Source: Anaeromyxobacter diazotrophicus
Lineage (GTDB): Bacteria; Myxococcota; Myxococcia; Myxococcales; Anaeromyxobacteraceae
DNA length: 64,000 nucleotides
Direction of reading: 5' to 3'
Assembly: GCF_013340205.1 (NCBI RefSeq)
Contig: NZ_BJTG01000001.1
Span: 372,001-436,000, forward strand
Shown: piece after piece, positions 45,578 to 56,136 of the stretch
Layout of the letters: each line of letters begins with the position of its first letter
How positions within the stretch are numbered: position 1 is the first letter of the stretch
Program-made: the position numbers and the translations under genes
Notes under the pieces: model-generated
The model's input: only the letters and a program-made list of their open reading frames with translations
Told to the model about the DNA's origin: nothing
The model's database searches: none

Positions 45578-48076
45578 CTACACGTAGCCGATGTTCTTCT
45601 TGGGGCCGGGAGACGCGGCGGAGAGCCGGCTGGCGATCGCCTGCGCGTCGCGGTAGGCCGGATCCGCCTTGAGGACCTTCTGGATGAACTGGAGCGCGGC
45701 GGGGACGTCGCCGCTCGCCTCGTATGCGCCCGCCAGCTCGTAGTGGATGGCGCGCGCCACCTCCGGCGTCGCATGGTCGGAGCGGAGCGCGCGCTGGTAC
45801 GCGTCGACGGCCGCGGCCGGCTCGCCCTTCTCCAGCAGGCAGACGCCCATCATGGTGAGGCAGTCGATCTCGTTCTTCCGGCCCTTGCCCGAGAGCGCCA
45901 CCTGGAACTCGTGCAGCGCGTCGTCGAGGAGGCCCATCTCCTTGTAGGCGATGCCGAGATCGTAGTGGGTGTCGGCGTCCTCCTGCTTCACCGTCTGCGC
46001 GACGCCCTTCTTGAACTGATCGAAGACGTCCTCGACCGAGACCTGGAAGTCCTCCACCGGGGCGGACGGCTGCGTCCCCAGCTCATCGGCCAGCTCGCGC
46101 GCGATGTCGAAGCTCTCGTCGGCGGCGGGCGCCGGCGGGGGCGCCGCCGCCGGGCGCGCCGCGGGCGGCGGCGCCTTGGCGGGCGCGGACTTCCGCTCGA
46201 GCGCCGCGCTGCGCTCGAGGAGGCGGCGATCGCGCGGGTGGGCCGCGAGCAGCCGCTGCAGCGCCTCGCGCGCCTCGTCGAGCAGCTCCTGCTCGAGGAA
46301 GAAGTCGATCTCCTGCAGCTCCTCGTCGAGATCCTCCTGGCCACCGGCGGCCGGCTCGGTCCAGGCGGCGGGCACCGCGACCGGCGCCGGCGCGGGAGGC
46401 GCGGGGGGCGGTGCGGCGCGGACGGCGCTCGCCGGGGCCGCCCGCGCGGCGGGCGGCGGCGGGGCGATGATCCGCGCCGGAGCGGCGGGGGCGGTGGCGG
46501 GGCGGGCGGCGGGCGGGGCGGGCTTCGCGGCCGGCGCGGCGGCGCGGCGCGGCGGCGGCGCGGCGGCGGGCGCCGGCTCGTCGTCCAGCATCACCGCCTC
46601 GTCGTCGATCGAGATCGGCTCCTCGTCGTCGACCACCTCCTCGATCGCCTCGCCGGCCGCGGTGAGGGCGAGCGCGTCGGTCTCGCCGGACGCGCTGGGC
46701 GGCTCGACCTCGAGCACGAGGTCGTCGCCCTCCTCGAGCGAGGCCGCCTCCTCGGCGGCCCCGGCGCGCGCCGCCGTGAGCTGCGCCAGCGCCGGGTGGG
46801 AGGGCGCGAGCGCCCGCAGGCGCGCCACGGCCGCCTGGGCGCGGTCGGCCAGCCCGCGCGCCAGCGCCAGCTTCGCCACCCGCGCCGCCTCGTCCGCGGC
46901 CCCGGCGGAGTCGCCCCGGGCGGCGCGCACCTGCAGCGCCTTCTCGCGGGCGTCCAGGTGATCGGGGTCGATGGCGAACACCTTCTGCAGGTGCTCGAGC
47001 GCCTTCTCGTGCAGGCCGTACTTCAGGTAGACGTCGGTCTCCGTGAGGAGCTTCGGGATCGCCCGCGGCGGAGGCGGGTCCGCGGCGGGCGCGGCGCGGC
47101 CGCCGCCGCCGGCCGCGCGGCCCGGGGCGGGCGGCGCGGCCTGGGGGGACGGGCGGGAGGGAGCGGCCGCGGGGCGGCCCGCGCCCGCGCCGGCGGACTG
47201 GAGCGCCTCGGGGTCCTGCGGGGCGACCTCCAGCACGCGGCGCCAGGTGGCGCGCGCGTCGTCCGGCCGCCCCTTCTCGACCTGGAGGTGCGCCAGCTCC
47301 TTGTAGACCGACACGGTCTTCTGGATCTGGCCCAGGTCCTTGAACGCCTGGGCCAGCAGGCCGAGCGTCTCGAGGTCCTTCGGATCGGCCTTGAAGCAGA
47401 GCTGGAGCTTGGCGAGCGCCCGCTTCGTGTCGCCGCGCGCGAGGTGGAGGTGCGCCAGCTCGCGGGTCAGCGCCAGGTCGTCCGGCGCGAGGAACGCGAT
47501 GCGCTCCGCGACCTTCACGTACTCGTCGGCGCGGTTGAGCCGCCGGAGCTGGTCGGCCGCGCGGCGGAGGTGCTCGAGCGCCAGCTTGGGCTGGTTCTGC
47601 TTCGCGTACAGCTCGCCGAGCTTCACCGCCGAGGCGAGGTTGTCGGGCTCGAGCTCGACCATCCGGCGCAGCACGTCGAGCAGCTTCGCCTGATCGCCGG
47701 CCTTCTCGGCGGTGGCGGCCACCACCTGCAGCTGGGCCATCGCGTCCGAGAGGATTCCGAGCTGCTGGTACAGCCCCGCCAGGCGCTCGTTGACCCGCAC
47801 GTCGTCGGGCGCCAGCTTCAGCATCTGCTTGTAGACGGCGACCGCCTTGAGGAAGAACCCCTGCTCCCCGTAGGCGTCGGCCACCTTGCCGAAGGTCTCG
47901 GCGGCGGCCGGGTTGTCGCCCTTCTTCTGCTGGAGCTCCCCGACCTTGAGCAGGACGCGGACGTCCTTGGGGTCCTCCGCCAGGACCTTCTCGTAAGCCT
48001 TGATGGCCTTGTCGAACTGTCCCTTCTGGACGAGCTTCGTCGCCTCGGCGGTGACTTTGTTCTTGTCGACAGCCAT
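45578..48076 (-). CDS. Large TPR-repeat protein
   Basis: Tetratricopeptide-repeat protein, 832 residues, cytoplasmic (no signal). At least six TPRs fill residues 1-290 (AIKAYEKVLAEDPKDVRV, AVAVYKQMLKLAPDD and so on). A Pro/Ala-rich stretch with another TPR pair follows, then an acidic and Pro-rich middle (about 460-620) and a final TPR block (TLYDLGIAYKEMGLLDDALHEF-like, near 700-800). Probably a scaffold; partners unknown. The ATG at 48076 gives MAVDKNKVTAEATKL, which leads into the first TPR. It is first in a probable operon with the ATPase, tamB and omp85. Confidence 0.85.
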   Translation of the reverse strand: MAVDKNKVTAEATKLVQKGQFDKAIKAYEKVLAEDPKDVRVLLKVGELQQKKGDNPAAAETFGKVADAYGEQGFFLKAVAVYKQMLKLAPDDVRVNERLAGLYQQLGILSDAMAQLQVVAATAEKAGDQAKLLDVLRRMVELEPDNLASAVKLGELYAKQNQPKLALEHLRRAADQLRRLNRADEYVKVAERIAFLAPDDLALTRELAHLHLARGDTKRALAKLQLCFKADPKDLETLGLLAQAFKDLGQIQKTVSVYKELAHLQVEKGRPDDARATWRRVLEVAPQDPEALQSAGAGAGRPAAAPSRPSPQAAPPAPGRAAGGGGRAAPAADPPPPRAIPKLLTETDVYLKYGLHEKALEHLQKVFAIDPDHLDAREKALQVRAARGDSAGAADEAARVAKLALARGLADRAQAAVARLRALAPSHPALAQLTAARAGAAEEAASLEEGDDLVLEVEPPSASGETDALALTAAGEAIEEVVDDEEPISIDDEAVMLDDEPAPAAAPPPRRAAAPAAKPAPPAARPATAPAAPARIIAPPPPAARAAPASAVRAAPPPAPPAPAPVAVPAAWTEPAAGGQEDLDEELQEIDFFLEQELLDEAREALQRLLAAHPRDRRLLERSAALERKSAPAKAPPPAARPAAAPPPAPAADESFDIARELADELGTQPSAPVEDFQVSVEDVFDQFKKGVAQTVKQEDADTHYDLGIAYKEMGLLDDALHEFQVALSGKGRKNEIDCLTMMGVCLLEKGEPAAAVDAYQRALRSDHATPEVARAIHYELAGAYEASGDVPAALQFIQKVLKADPAYRDAQAIASRLSAASPGPKKNIGYV

Positions 48077-48162
48077 CGCGGGCGGGGGGCGGTCTCGGTG
48101 TGGGTGCACCGCGCCCCGGCGGCGGCCGCAGGGGCGCGCGCCCGAGGCGCGGGGCGTACCAA

Positions 48163-48191
48163 AGCGTAGTGGAACCTGCCGGGGCGGTCAA
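48163..48191 (-). promoter_or_regulatory. Promoter of the TPR-ATPase-tamB-omp85 operon
   Basis: On the minus strand TTGACC and TACGCT are separated by 17 bases, about 90 bases before the TPR ATG. The remainder of the gap between accC and the TPR gene (48077-48265) shows nothing else clear. Confidence 0.55.
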
Positions 48192-48265
48192 GGCGCCCCC
48201 GGCCCAATCCCGCGGGTAGTTTCGCGCACTTACATCGTCGCCAACCCCTGCCGGGGGGCGTACGG

Positions 48266-49642
<1,377 letters not shown>

Positions 49643-49676
49643 GTCGCTCCAGGGGCGGCCAGGCCGCGCGAGAGGT

Positions 49677-50228
49677 CTAGGCCGGTTCCAGGCGGAAGAG
49701 CGGCTGGCCGAACTCGACCGGGGTGGCGTTCGCCACCAGGATCTCGGCCACCTTGCCCGGCGTCTCGGCCTCGATCTCGTTCATGAGCTTCATCGCCTCG
49801 ACGATGCAGAGGACCTGGCCCTTCTTGACCACGGTCCCCACGTCGACGAACGGCGGCGAGTCGGGCGAGGGGGCGCGGTAGAAGGTGCCGACGAAGGGCG
49901 AGGTGACGATCGTGCCCGGCTTCGCGTCCGCCTTGGGGGCGGGCGCGGCGGCCGCCGCCGCGGGGGCAGCGGCGATCGGCGCCGGCATGGCCGGCACCGG
50001 CGCGGCCACGGGCGCGGCGTGCATCATCACGGTGGCGGGCGCGGCCTGGCCGCGCCGGATCACGAGCTGCTGCCCGTTGCGGTCCCACCGCAGCGAGCTC
50101 ACGTCGGTGCCCTCGAGCACCTTCACCAGCGCCTTCACCTCGTCGAGGGTGAAGGGGCCGCTCGCCGCAGCGCCGCGGGCCTGCGGCTCCTTCGTGCGCT
50201 CCGCCTGCTCCAGACGTCTCGTCGCCAT
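49677..50228 (-). CDS. accB: Biotin carboxyl carrier protein
   Basis: Carries biotin for acetyl-CoA carboxylase, 183 residues. The biotinyl domain at the C-terminus contains EAMKLMNE with the biotinylated Lys147, and [16 protein letters not shown] before it. An Ala/Pro-rich linker (about 62-103) joins it to the N-terminal helical domain. Downstream of efp and upstream of accC in the same direction. Confidence 0.97.
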   Translation of the reverse strand: MATRRLEQAERTKEPQARGAAASGPFTLDEVKALVKVLEGTDVSSLRWDRNGQQLVIRRGQAAPATVMMHAAPVAAPVPAMPAPIAAAPAAAAAAPAPKADAKPGTIVTSPFVGTFYRAPSPDSPPFVDVGTVVKKGQVLCIVEAMKLMNEIEAETPGKVAEILVANATPVEFGQPLFRLEPA

Positions 50229-50252
50229 GAGGTGGCTCCTTCGCGTGACGGG

Positions 50253-50825
50253 CTAGCCCGCGACGCGGGTCAGGTACTCGCCGGTGCGGGTGTCGATGCG
50301 GAGCGTCTCGCCCTCGTTGATGAAGAGCGGCACGTTCACCTGGTAGCCGGTCTCGAGGGTGGCCGGCTTGGTGGCACCGGAGACGGTGTCACCCCGCACG
50401 CCCGGATCGCACTTCACCACCTTGAGGTCCATCGAGTTCGGCAACGTGACGCCGATGGCCTTCCCGTTGAAGAACATGATGTGGGTGGTGGTGTTGTCCT
50501 TGATGAAGTTCTTCGCGTCGCCCATCTGCTCCTCGGTGAGGAACGTCTGGTCGAACGTCTTGTTGTCCATGAAGTTGTAGTGGTCGCCTTCCTTGTAGAG
50601 GTACTGCATCTCCTTCTCCTCCACGTCGGGCTTGCCCACCACGTCGCCGGACTTGAACGTCCGGTCGATGGTCCGGCCGCTCAGGAGATTCTTGATGCGG
50701 GTCCGCACGAACGCCGAGCCCTTGCCCGGCTTCACGTGCTGGAACTCCACGATCTCCCACGGCTCCTTGTCGATCTCGATCTTGAGCCCGCGGCGGAACG
50801 CGGAGGTGTCGAGGGTGTCGGCCAT
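50253..50825 (-). CDS. efp: Translation elongation factor P
   Basis: Relieves ribosomes stalled on polyproline, 190 residues, three beta domains. The tip loop HVKPGKGSAF places the modifiable Lys at position 35. The protein is well matched to this genome, which encodes many proline runs (GspD, the 30155 protein, TolA). Known lysine-modifying enzymes (EpmA/EpmB) are not seen here. The gene follows a 91-base gap containing a small GC hairpin (50867-50884) and a GGAG site before the ATG. Confidence 0.97.
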   Translation of the reverse strand: MADTLDTSAFRRGLKIEIDKEPWEIVEFQHVKPGKGSAFVRTRIKNLLSGRTIDRTFKSGDVVGKPDVEEKEMQYLYKEGDHYNFMDNKTFDQTFLTEEQMGDAKNFIKDNTTTHIMFFNGKAIGVTLPNSMDLKVVKCDPGVRGDTVSGATKPATLETGYQVNVPLFINEGETLRIDTRTGEYLTRVAG

Positions 50826-50916
50826 GTCGCTGTGCTCCGTCCTTTCGAATAGCGCGAGGCGCGGCGGCGACGCGGAGGCGTCGCGGTCGCGCCGTCGAGG
50901 GGCGCCCTCGCGGGCG

Positions 50917-51276
50917 CTACAGTTCCGACCTCACCTTCGGGGCGGTGACCCTCAACAGATACCGCGCCTTGCCGTAGTTCCCCTCGGGGGTGAGGGCCAC
51001 GACCATGAAGTAGTCGGGTGAGACCAGCCGGGCCACGGTCACCACCTGCCCGGTGTGCAGCGAGATCTCGTCCACCAGCCCGGCCCGCTGCGCCTCGGCC
51101 GCCTCGCGCGCGTTGCGGAACACGCTCGAGTACTCGACCAGCAGCGACTTGAGGTCGAGCTTGGCCGGGCCGGCCAGGTGCGTGTCGACCTCGATCCCGT
51201 CCACGCCCATGAGCGAGCAGGCGAGGGCGCCGTCGACGCCGTCACACACGGTCTGGAGGTGCTCGCGGAAGCTCAT
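50917..51276 (-). CDS. Roadblock/LC7-like small protein
   Basis: Small protein of 119 residues. The pattern of a central helix followed by strands (CDGVDGALACSLMGVDGIEVD, then TVARLVSPDYFMVVALTPEGN) resembles the roadblock/LC7 fold of MglB-type GTPase regulators. It is probably cytoplasmic. The ATG at 51276 has GGGGAG six bases upstream, so the longer frame to 51348 is not used. It sits between the pil lipoprotein and efp, so a role in pilus polarity is conceivable but not shown. Confidence 0.65.
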   Translation of the reverse strand: MSFREHLQTVCDGVDGALACSLMGVDGIEVDTHLAGPAKLDLKSLLVEYSSVFRNAREAAEAQRAGLVDEISLHTGQVVTVARLVSPDYFMVVALTPEGNYGKARYLLRVTAPKVRSEL

Positions 51277-51317
51277 GGACGCTCCCCGCCCTGGGGCGCT
51301 GGTGGCCGGAAGCAGGC

Positions 51318-51346
51318 GGGAGGCCAGGCTCTTAGCCCGGCCTCCC
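51318..51346. terminator. Strong hairpin after the pil lipoprotein gene
   Basis: Twelve-base inverted repeat (one G-U pair) GGGAGGCCAGGC / GCCCGGCCTCCC with loop TCTTA, between the lipoprotein and roadblock genes. No T-run follows on either strand. It may end the pil transcript or weaken read-through into efp-accBC. Confidence 0.4.
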
Positions 51347-51358
51347 ACGGGTGGTCAA
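51329..51358 (-). promoter_or_regulatory. Candidate promoter of roadblock-efp-accBC
   Basis: On the minus strand TTGACC and TAAGAG are separated by 18 bases; the -10 falls in the loop of the hairpin at 51318-51346. Its end is about 52 bases before the roadblock ATG. Confidence 0.35.
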
Positions 51359-51389
51359 GCCCGGCGGCGACGCCGCGCCGCGTCGAGGG

Positions 51390-52061
51390 CTAGGGCAAGC
51401 AAGCACCTAGGACCGACGTCTGGCCCTGCTGTGGGCACGCAGGGCGAATAGAGACAATGCCGCTCGAATTCGTGCACGTGATGAGTGGACCGGGGGGGCC
51501 CACCGTGACGCTCACGGGGACCTGATACGGCGCCGTGTCGAACGGGCTGTCGTCGCCGTACCGGCCGTGCGCAGAGACCTCGACGAGGACGTCCGTCGGA
51601 CCGGCCGGCAGCACGGCGGCCAAGGCGACGCCTGTAGCCGCCGGGATGAGCTGCACCTCGGCCACGGTCGTGCCGGACGCCGGCACCGTGACCGTCTGGC
51701 TCGCGAAGGCGGAGGGCAGCGTGAAGCCCGTCGCCTGGTACTTCATGTCGAACCGCTCGATGATGGCGTAGGCCGTGTTGGTGCGACCGCTCGGCACATC
51801 GGCGTTGTTGGGGCGCTCGTTGTCGATCTGGATCGGGTACTCGAGCGTGCCGCCCGTGGTCCCGAGGTTGACCCACAGCGCTCCGTTCGCGAGCACCGCG
51901 GTGCAGGTCGCCTGCAACGAGCAGGCGCCGGTGGTCGAGTCGGGGGTGGATGGGAAGCACATCGCGGTCATGGCGACGGACCCCCGGTTGTCCCGGCCGC
52001 AGCCGGCGACGCCGGCTGCGAGGCCGAGCGCGGCGAGCAAGGGGAGCGTTCTGCGGATCAT
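51390..52061 (-). CDS. Pil-cluster lipoprotein, function unknown
   Basis: 223 residues, with a lipoprotein signal (LPLLAALGLAAGVAG then Cys). The mature protein is rich in Thr, Ser, Val and Pro with beta-strand pattern and several cysteines (MCFPSTP, GACSLQATC, ITCTNS, PACPQQG). The ATG overlaps the pilQ stop as ATGA, so it is almost certainly co-translated with the secretin. A pilotin or an outer-membrane pilus accessory is plausible, but known pilotins (PilF/Tgl) are TPR proteins, which this is not. Confidence 0.75.
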   Translation of the reverse strand: MIRRTLPLLAALGLAAGVAGCGRDNRGSVAMTAMCFPSTPDSTTGACSLQATCTAVLANGALWVNLGTTGGTLEYPIQIDNERPNNADVPSGRTNTAYAIIERFDMKYQATGFTLPSAFASQTVTVPASGTTVAEVQLIPAATGVALAAVLPAGPTDVLVEVSAHGRYGDDSPFDTAPYQVPVSVTVGPPGPLITCTNSSGIVSIRPACPQQGQTSVLGACLP

Positions 52062-54370
52062 GGCTGGCCTCCGGCGGCGCCCGTCGCGATCGCGGTCGTC
52101 GCCTGGCGGTTGAGGATGCGGGGGGTGATGAAGACGAGCAGCTCGGTGTTCTGGTCCGACTCGCTCTTCGTCCGGAAGAAGAACCCGAGGATGGGGATCT
52201 TCCCGAAGAAGGGCACCTCGGCCACGCTGCTCGCGGTCTGGCGGGTGTAGATGCCGCCGATGACGGTCGTCTCGCCGTCCTTCACCAGCGCCTCGGTCTC
52301 GGCCTCGCGCTTCGAGATGGAGGGCTGGCCGTTGGCGCCGGTGAGCTGCGGGTTGGGCGAGTTGTTGGTGACCTTGATCTTCATGAGCACCGAGCCGTCG
52401 GCCGAGATGTGCGGCGTGACCTTGAGCTCGAGCTTGGCCTCGATGAAGACCGTGTTCACGCCGGAGGCGGACACCTGCGAGAAGGGGATGGAGATGCCCT
52501 GCCCGATGGTGGCCTCCTTGTTGTCGACGGTGGAGACGCTGGGGGCGGAGATGGTCTTCACCACGCCCCGGTTCTCGAGCGCCGAGAGCCGCAGGTTCAG
52601 GTTGAACGCGCCGCCCGCCGAGCCGAACTGGAAGCCGAGGCCGCCGCCGGAGCCCTGGCCGATGGCGGCGGGCAGGTTGACGGCGTAGTTGGGGGTGCCC
52701 GCCGTACCGATGCTCGGACCGCCGCCGGCCGCCCCCGAGGCGCTGGCGATGTTCGGGAAGAAGAGGCCGGTCGGGTTGCCGGTGGCCGCGCTGGCGGTGG
52801 CGTTGCCGCCCCACTGCACGCCGATGGCCTGGTTGAAGTTGGACGAGGCCTCGACGATGCGGCTCTCGATCCGGACCTGCGGGATCTCGGTGTCGAGGTT
52901 GCGCACCAGCCCCTCGGCGCGGGCGAGCGCCTCCGGGATGTCCTTCACGATGAGGACGTTGGTGCGGTCGTCGGTGGTGACCGTGCCGCGGTCGGTGAGC
53001 ACGTCCTTCACGCGGGCGGCCACGTCGCCCGAGCGGGCGAAGTTCACCGGGATGATGCGCACCTTGAGCGGGACCAGCGGCGCGCGCGCCTTCTGCGCCT
53101 CGGCGCGGGCGGTCTGCTCCTTCGCGATCTCCTCGATCTTGGCGATGCGGATGACGTTGCCCATCTCCTCCTTGTCGAGCCCCTTCGTCTTGAGGACCAG
53201 GTCGAGCGCCTGGTCCCAGGGCACGTTGCGGAGAGCGACCGTCACCTTGCCGGTGACGTCGTCGGCGACGACGATGTTCTTCTTGGAGACGTCGGCGATG
53301 AGCCGGAGGAGGTTGCGGATCTCGATGTCGTGGAAGTCGAGGGTGATGCGCCGGCCGGTGTACTCGCGCTTCTGCGGCGCGCCGGAGAGCGCGTAGGCCG
53401 GGGCGGTGGCGGTGAAGCCGGCCGCCTGCGACTGGGCGGTGATCACCTTGACCGGCTCGGCCTTCGCCTCCGGGGAGGGCGCGGCCGCCTTCGCCTGGGC
53501 GAGGGCGCGGCCGGGCGCGGAGCTCCCGGCCAGCGCGATGACGAGCCCGCCGGCGGCGCGCTTCACCTCGCACCGCGGCAGGGCGCCGGCGGCGTCGAGC
53601 ACCACCCGCACCTTGCCGAGGTCGCGGCCGAAGCGCGCCTGGCGGAAGGGGCCCTCCAGGGCGACCGCGGACCGGGGCGCCTTGCTGACGCCGTACAGGT
53701 CGACGGCCAGCCGCGGGGGATCCTCGAGCTCCAGGACCTCGAAGCGACCCACCTCGCCGTCGAGGGCGAGCGCCACCGCGCCCTGGCGGGCGCGCGCGCC
53801 CAGGACGGCGGTCGCGGGACGGCTCACCGCCGCCTCGTCGGCGCGGCGCGAGAGGACGTGGTCGCTCGCCGGGAGCTTCTCCTCGGCGGCGCTGGACGGC
53901 GTGGCGGGGCTCGGCGCGGCGACGGCGACCTTCCGCTCGGCGGCGGGCGCCGGCCCGTCGGCGGCCGCCACCTTCACCACCACCGCGCGATCGCGCGGCG
54001 CGACCTCGTAGCGGGCGCCGGCGTCGAGGGCGACGATGACGCGGCCGACCGCGCTGCGGTCGTCCTGGTACTGCGCGGTGCTGACCTCGCGCACCCCGCC
54101 CTTGCCGACCGCCACCGGCGCGGAGACCGCCGAGACGTCGGCGCCGGCCAGGTCCACCACCAGCCGGGGCGGGTCCTGCAGCTTGAAGACGGTGTAGCTC
54201 GGCGCCCGGGTGCCGCGGATCTCGAGCTCCACGCCGCCCGCCGCGTCGCTCACGCCGATGCCCTGGATCACGTTCGGCGCCGCGGCGCGCGGCGCGTCGG
54301 CCAGGGGCGACGCAGGCGCCAGCAGCGCGCACAGCGCGAGACCGGCCAGGACCTTCAGGTTGGAGTTCAT
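52058..54370 (-). CDS. pilQ: Type IV pilus secretin PilQ
   Basis: Outer-membrane channel for type IV pili, 770 residues. After the signal peptide come two AMIN domains that bind peptidoglycan (about 35-135 and 190-290, ending with PPRLAVDLYG), an N0/STN domain (about 335-400: ITLDFHDIEIRNLLRLIADV), an N1 domain and the secretin core (AEVPFFGKIPILGFFFR near the end). Full length. Preceded by pilP with three bases between. Confidence 0.95.
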   Translation of the reverse strand: MNSNLKVLAGLALCALLAPASPLADAPRAAAPNVIQGIGVSDAAGGVELEIRGTRAPSYTVFKLQDPPRLVVDLAGADVSAVSAPVAVGKGGVREVSTAQYQDDRSAVGRVIVALDAGARYEVAPRDRAVVVKVAAADGPAPAAERKVAVAAPSPATPSSAAEEKLPASDHVLSRRADEAAVSRPATAVLGARARQGAVALALDGEVGRFEVLELEDPPRLAVDLYGVSKAPRSAVALEGPFRQARFGRDLGKVRVVLDAAGALPRCEVKRAAGGLVIALAGSSAPGRALAQAKAAAPSPEAKAEPVKVITAQSQAAGFTATAPAYALSGAPQKREYTGRRITLDFHDIEIRNLLRLIADVSKKNIVVADDVTGKVTVALRNVPWDQALDLVLKTKGLDKEEMGNVIRIAKIEEIAKEQTARAEAQKARAPLVPLKVRIIPVNFARSGDVAARVKDVLTDRGTVTTDDRTNVLIVKDIPEALARAEGLVRNLDTEIPQVRIESRIVEASSNFNQAIGVQWGGNATASAATGNPTGLFFPNIASASGAAGGGPSIGTAGTPNYAVNLPAAIGQGSGGGLGFQFGSAGGAFNLNLRLSALENRGVVKTISAPSVSTVDNKEATIGQGISIPFSQVSASGVNTVFIEAKLELKVTPHISADGSVLMKIKVTNNSPNPQLTGANGQPSISKREAETEALVKDGETTVIGGIYTRQTASSVAEVPFFGKIPILGFFFRTKSESDQNTELLVFITPRILNRQATTAIATGAAGGQP

Positions 54371-54373
54371 CGG

Positions 54374-54919
54374 CTATTCCTCGATGTTGAGCGACGCTTC
54401 CTTGGGAAGCCGCAGCACGGTCTGGGTCCTGTCGCGCGTCCCGTCGGCCCGGGTGGCCCACTCCGCCACCACCACCTCGCCGCTCCGCACGGCGGAGATG
54501 GTGCCGCCGTTGCGGCCGACGCAGGCGCCGCGGCGCAGGCTGTAGCCGATGCCGTTCGGCGCCTCGACCATCGCGACTGGATCGTCGAGACCGGTCACGA
54601 CGGCGACGAGCTTCAGCTGGTCGAGCTCGAAGCGGCCGAGCGGGGTGGCGCAGCGGGTGGCCATGGCGTTCCGGGTGGACTCCACCTCGGCCAGGAAGCT
54701 GTGGAAGGGGTCGCGCTTGCCGACCGAGGTGTACGACCACTCGCGCGCGGCCGGTTCCGCCTTCTCCTCGGCGGGCGCGGCGGCCGGCGCGGCCACGGCG
54801 ACCTTGGGCGGCGGCCGGGGCGCGGCGGCCGGCTTGTCGGCGCAGCCGGCGAGGAGCAAGAGCGCGGCGAGCGCGCCCGCGACGGCCGGCGGCGGGGTGA
54901 ACGCGTGCGAGCGGTTCAT
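54374..54919 (-). CDS. pilP: Type IV pilus lipoprotein PilP
   Basis: Inner-membrane lipoprotein linking PilNO to PilQ, 181 residues. The signal ends LAALLLLAG then Cys, followed by a Pro/Ala-rich linker and a C-terminal beta domain (LDQLKLVAVVTGLDDPVAMVE, VGRNGGTISAV). The start overlaps the pilO stop. Confidence 0.92.
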   Translation of the reverse strand: MNRSHAFTPPPAVAGALAALLLLAGCADKPAAAPRPPPKVAVAAPAAAPAEEKAEPAAREWSYTSVGKRDPFHSFLAEVESTRNAMATRCATPLGRFELDQLKLVAVVTGLDDPVAMVEAPNGIGYSLRRGACVGRNGGTISAVRSGEVVVAEWATRADGTRDRTQTVLRLPKEASLNIEE

Positions 54920-55545
54920 GGCTTCGCGGCTCCGGCCGCGGGCTTCGCGTCCTTCGGGTCGAGGAACATGAAGGTGGTGGCGAGGAACTTCGCCGCGAGG
55001 ACCACCTTGCCGTTCTGGTCCTTGGGCGAGTCGAAGGAGAGGCCGTTCACGTTGACGATGCGCCGCAGGCGGCCGACGGCGTCGAGGAAGGTCGCCACCT
55101 CGTGGTAGTTCCCCTGCACCGTCATCGGGATCGGGATGCGGGCGTAGAAGCCCTCGCTGACCTGCGGCTGCGGCTCGATGGTGAGGATGTCGAGCCCGGC
55201 CTTGGTGGCGCGGTCCTGGAAGAGCTGCAGGAGCTCGTCCAGCTTCTTGTCGTTGGGGAGCTCGGCCAGCGCGTCCTGCAGCCGGCGCTCGAGGAGCTCC
55301 TTCTCGCGCCGGAACTGGTTCAGGTTGTTCGCGATGGCCTGCTTCTCGATGTAGTCCTGATCCAGCTTCTTCTGCTGGGCCTCCGCCTTCTGGATCCGCG
55401 CCTCCATGTCGGAGATGGAGGCCGAGAAGGTCGGCACGCCGATGACGAAGAAGTTGAGGGCGGTCACGGCGAAGGCGACCGCGGCCACCACCGCGACCTT
55501 CGCGCCCGTCGGGGCCTTGGCGATCCGCTCGATGAGCTTTTCCAT
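54916..55545 (-). CDS. pilO: Type IV pilus protein PilO
   Basis: Inner-membrane alignment protein, 209 residues. A membrane segment (VAVVAAVAFAVTALNFFVIG) is followed by a coiled coil (MEARIQKAEAQQKKLDQD) and a ferredoxin-like periplasmic domain (YHEVATFLDAVGRLRRIVNV). It pairs with PilN. Confidence 0.94.
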   Translation of the reverse strand: MEKLIERIAKAPTGAKVAVVAAVAFAVTALNFFVIGVPTFSASISDMEARIQKAEAQQKKLDQDYIEKQAIANNLNQFRREKELLERRLQDALAELPNDKKLDELLQLFQDRATKAGLDILTIEPQPQVSEGFYARIPIPMTVQGNYHEVATFLDAVGRLRRIVNVNGLSFDSPKDQNGKVVLAAKFLATTFMFLDPKDAKPAAGAAKP

Positions 55546-55552
55546 GGCGGGC

Positions 55553-56134
55553 CTAGCGCTTCTCGGGGGCGGCCGCCGCGAGCTGCACGGCCGGGGTGTA
55601 GTTGACGGCGGCGTTGATGGTGAAGTCGACCAGCTTGAACTTGCCGTCCCGCTTCGCCGCGGTCTTCTTCAGCTCCACCGCGCTGAAGAAGGGCGACTTC
55701 TTGAGCGCGGCCAGGAAGGCGGAGACGTCGTCGATGGTGCCGGCGGAGCCGTCGAAGGTGATGGCGCCGCCCTTCTCGTCGAGCTTCCGCAGCCAGAGCC
55801 GCTTGGGCGTGATCGCGGCCAGCTCGTCCAGCATCCGCACCGGGCCCTGCCGGCCGGCCTTGAGCTTCTCGAGGACCGCCAGCTTGTCCTTCACCGCCTG
55901 CTGCTGCGCCTTGATGTTCGTGACCTCGCCGATGATCTTCTCCAGCTGCGCGATCTCGGCCTTGGTGCGCTTCACCTTCTCCTCGCGCGCGGTCATCTCG
56001 TCGCCGCGGCTGCGGCTCCACCAGAAGTTGCAGATGAGCGCGAAGACGATGGCGAGCGCGAAGAAGACGAGCTGGTTCTTGCCCGCCTCCTTCTTCTTCG
56101 AGACCCGGACCGGGAGCAGGTTGATGCGGATCAT
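55553..56134 (-). CDS. pilN: Type IV pilus protein PilN
   Basis: Inner-membrane partner of PilM and PilO, 193 residues. It begins MIRINLLPVR, the conserved cytoplasmic peptide that docks in PilM, so the ATG at 56134 is certain. A membrane segment (QLVFFALAIVFALICNFWW), a coiled coil, and a periplasmic domain (LWLRKLDEKGGAITFDGSAG) follow. Confidence 0.95.
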   Translation of the reverse strand: MIRINLLPVRVSKKKEAGKNQLVFFALAIVFALICNFWWSRSRGDEMTAREEKVKRTKAEIAQLEKIIGEVTNIKAQQQAVKDKLAVLEKLKAGRQGPVRMLDELAAITPKRLWLRKLDEKGGAITFDGSAGTIDDVSAFLAALKKSPFFSAVELKKTAAKRDGKFKLVDFTINAAVNYTPAVQLAAAAPEKR

Positions 56135-56136
56135 GG

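Noticed and set aside
50867-50884. GCGACGC/GCGTCGC hairpin before efp
   Set aside because: Short GC palindromes are frequent by chance here and no T-run or conserved role is visible.
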